From contig JAUVPN010000102.1 of NCBI GenBank assembly GCA_030598645.1, forward strand, positions 1 to 8,477: DNA of 8,477 bases, read 5' to 3'. This document shows positions 6,841 through 8,477 of this stretch, piece by piece. Made by a program: the position numbers and the translations under genes. How positions within the stretch are numbered: position 1 is the stretch's first letter; the number at the start of each line of letters is the position of its first letter. The notes beneath the pieces were generated by a model. That model saw nothing but the letters and a program-made list of their open reading frames with translations. It had not been told where the DNA came from and did not search any database. This DNA comes from Hyphomicrobium sp. GTDB lineage: Bacteria; Pseudomonadota; Alphaproteobacteria; Rhizobiales; Hyphomicrobiaceae.

Positions 6841-6930
6841 GTCCGAACACGGTTGCCGTCGCGGACGATGCTTGCCGCATCAACCGTCCCCTCATGCCGC
6901 CTAGTGCGGAGTGAATAACGCATCAAGGAG
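6841..6930 (+). promoter_or_regulatory. Structured 5' leader of rpsA (candidate cis-regulatory RNA)
   Basis: This part of the cmk-rpsA gap is dense with complementary segments. GTCCG (6841-6845) can pair with CGGAC (6862-6866). CGGTTG (6850-6855) can pair with CAACCG (6881-6886), which together with the first helix would form a pseudoknot-like topology. Alternatively GGACGATGC (6863-6871) pairs with GCAT (6877-6880) and CGTCC (6885-6889), giving nine pairs with a 4-nt CAAC bulge; this excludes the other two helices. CCGC (6897-6900) and GCGG (6906-6909) form a small hairpin before the AAGGAG Shine-Dalgarno sequence (6925-6930). The octamer CGCATCAA occurs at 6876-6883 and again at 6919-6926, touching the Shine-Dalgarno sequence. 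I saw no convincing promoter in 6751-6840. Regulation by S1 itself is inference, by analogy with E. coli rpsA autoregulation. Confidence 0.5.
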
Positions 6931-6941
6931 TGTTAACTCAT

Positions 6942-8477
6942 ATGGCAGAAGCCGCCGCCTCAAAGGACCTTAACCCAACGCGTGAAGAGTTTGCAGCTCT
7001 GCTGGCCGAAAGCTTGTCGAAAGAGGATGTCTTCGAGGGCAGCGTCGTCAAAGGCAAGGTTGTCGGGATCGAGAAGGATGTCGCGGTGATTGACGTCGGT
7101 CTCAAGATGGAGGGGCGGGTACCGCTGCGCGAGTTCGCCATGGCCGGCCAGCCGGCGGAGCTCAAGGCTGGTGATGAGGTTGAGGTTTACCTGGAGCGCG
7201 TAGAAAACGCACTAGGTGAGGCCGTTCTGTCGCGCGATAAGGCAAAGCGCGAAGAGAGCTGGAACCGACTTGAGAAGCAGTTTGAGAAAGCCGAGAAAGT
7301 TTCTGGTGTCATTTTCAATAAGGTCAAGGGCGGCTTCACTGTCGACCTCGACGGCGCAGTCGCGTTCCTTCCTGGAAGCCAAGTCGACATCCGTCCGGTT
7401 CGCGACATCGGCCCGCTGATGCATCAGCCGCAGCCGTTTGTGATCCTCAAGATGGATCGTCGCCGTGGGAATATTGTTGTTTCGCGCCGCTCCGTACTCG
7501 AGGAAACACGCGCTGAGCAGCGTGCAGACATCGTGGCCCGCCTCGCGGAGGGTCAGGTGATCGAAGGTCTTGTTAAGAACATCACCGACTACGGCGCTTT
7601 TATCGATTTGGGTGGCATCGACGGTCTCTTGCACGTCACTGATATGGCTTGGCGGCGCGTCAATCACCCATCCGAGATTTTGAACGTGGGCGACACGGTC
7701 AAAGTCCAGATCATCCGCATTAATCCGGAGACACAACGTATTAGCCTTGGCATGAAGCAGCTGCAGGCCGATCCCTGGCAGTCGATCGAGACCAAATACC
7801 CCGTTGGCCAGCGCGTTCAGGGTACAGTGACAAACATCGCCGACTATGGCGCTTTCGTCGAGTTGGAACCGGGTGTGGAAGGTCTGATCCACGTCTCGGA
7901 AATGAGCTGGACCAAGAAGAACATTCACCCTGGAAAGATCGTCTCGACAAGCCAGAAGGTCGATGTGCAAGTCCTAGAGGTTGACCCCAACAAACGGCGT
8001 ATCTCCCTGGGTCTCAAACAGACGCAAGACAACCCTTGGGAAGCCTTCCTGGCCGAGCACCCGAAAGGCGCGACGGTTGAAGGTCCGATCCGCAACATCA
8101 CCGAGTTTGGTCTTTTCATCGGACTTGATGGGGGTGTCGACGGCATGGTGCACTTGTCCGACCTCGATTGGTCGAAGTCCGGTGACGAGGTCATCAAGGA
8201 TTTCAAAAAGGGCGATCCAATAAAAGCGGTGGTGCTCGACGTAGACAGCCAGAAAGAGCGCATATCGCTTGGCATAAAGCAGCTGTCCGGTGACCCCATA
8301 GATGCCCTCAGTCGATACAAGAAAGGTGATGTGGTGACGTGCGAGGTAATTGCCGTGCAGGAGAACGGTGTCGAGGTCAAGATTGGTGACGGTGAGCTTA
8401 CTAGCTTCATCAAGCGTTCTGACCTATCCCGTGATCGCTCTGAGCAGCGCCCCGACCGCTACAATGTTGGCGACAAA
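6942..8477 (+). CDS. rpsA: 30S ribosomal protein S1 (3' end outside window)
   Basis: RNA-binding ribosomal protein needed for translation initiation on structured or weakly Shine-Dalgarno-led mRNAs. The frame runs 512 codons from ATG 6942 to the window end without a stop; about 50-60 residues should be missing. S1 (OB-fold) domains lie at about residues 33-100, 118-184, 205-273, 290-360 and 377-447, with a sixth beginning at about 462. This six-domain plan matches E. coli S1 with a roughly 13-residue longer N-terminus. Domains 3 and 4 carry the strongest consensus: NITDYGAFIDLGGIDGLLHV and NIADYGAFVELEPGVEGLIHVSEMSW. AAGGAG lies 11 nt before the ATG. The gene follows aroA-cmk, the usual order in proteobacteria, but the 191-bp structured gap suggests separate or post-transcriptional control. 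Confidence 0.99.
   Translation, partial: MAEAAASKDLNPTREEFAALLAESLSKEDVFEGSVVKGKVVGIEKDVAVIDVGLKMEGRVPLREFAMAGQPAELKAGDEVEVYLERVENALGEAVLSRDKAKREESWNRLEKQFEKAEKVSGVIFNKVKGGFTVDLDGAVAFLPGSQVDIRPVRDIGPLMHQPQPFVILKMDRRRGNIVVSRRSVLEETRAEQRADIVARLAEGQVIEGLVKNITDYGAFIDLGGIDGLLHVTDMAWRRVNHPSEILNVGDTVKVQIIRINPETQRISLGMKQLQADPWQSIETKYPVGQRVQGTVTNIADYGAFVELEPGVEGLIHVSEMSWTKKNIHPGKIVSTSQKVDVQVLEVDPNKRRISLGLKQTQDNPWEAFLAEHPKGATVEGPIRNITEFGLFIGLDGGVDGMVHLSDLDWSKSGDEVIKDFKKGDPIKAVVLDVDSQKERISLGIKQLSGDPIDALSRYKKGDVVTCEVIAVQENGVEVKIGDGELTSFIKRSDLSRDRSEQRPDRYNVGDK

Noticed and set aside
7212..7970. 252-codon open frame on the minus strand
   Set aside because: It lies wholly antisense to the unmistakable rpsA S1 domains; its length is a codon-bias effect.

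Overview
The window comes from an alphaproteobacterial chromosome, most likely a Hyphomicrobiales/Rhizobiales-type organism. The evidence is the gene content and order: a class II (CP4-like) EPSP synthase gene followed by cmk and rpsA; a FYDLN-acid (TIGR02300-type) protein divergent from aroA; a tRNA-Ala gene beside it; an ileS-lspA-lipoprotein block; and an IleS whose C-terminal zinc finger is degraded in the way I recall for alphaproteobacteria. The DNA is moderately GC-rich. No transposase, integrase, phage gene or CRISPR array is visible, so this reads as core genome with a small accessory-looking pocket in the middle.

Layout. Bases 1-2788 (+): the 3' two thirds of ileS, overlapping lspA by 4 bp, then a small putative lipoprotein 78 bp downstream. 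Bases 2789-3963: a looser region with a GC-rich hairpin, an unrecognised 103-aa coiled-coil-like protein (-), and a 76-aa secreted Trp/Arg/Cys-rich miniprotein (+). Bases 3964-4570 (-): tRNA-Ala(GGC) and the FYDLN protein, separated by a region with two inverted repeats. Bases 4571-4774: a divergent promoter region. Bases 4775-6750 (+): aroA and cmk, translationally overlapped. Bases 6751-6941: a leader with striking competing secondary structure. Bases 6942-8477 (+): rpsA, cut by the window end. No stretch of more than about 255 bases lacks a gene; the longest gap (3311-3565) shows only promoter-like fragments.

How the genes work together. ileS and lspA couple isoleucyl-tRNA charging with lipoprotein maturation, and the next gene encodes a putative LspA substrate. 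aroA (shikimate pathway), cmk (CMP/dCMP phosphorylation) and rpsA (30S protein S1) form the widely conserved aroA-cmk-rpsA cluster.

I found no clearly new multi-gene system. The best candidates for something undescribed are the rpsA leader, which has mutually exclusive helices, the secreted Trp/Arg/Cys miniprotein, and the orphan coiled-coil protein.
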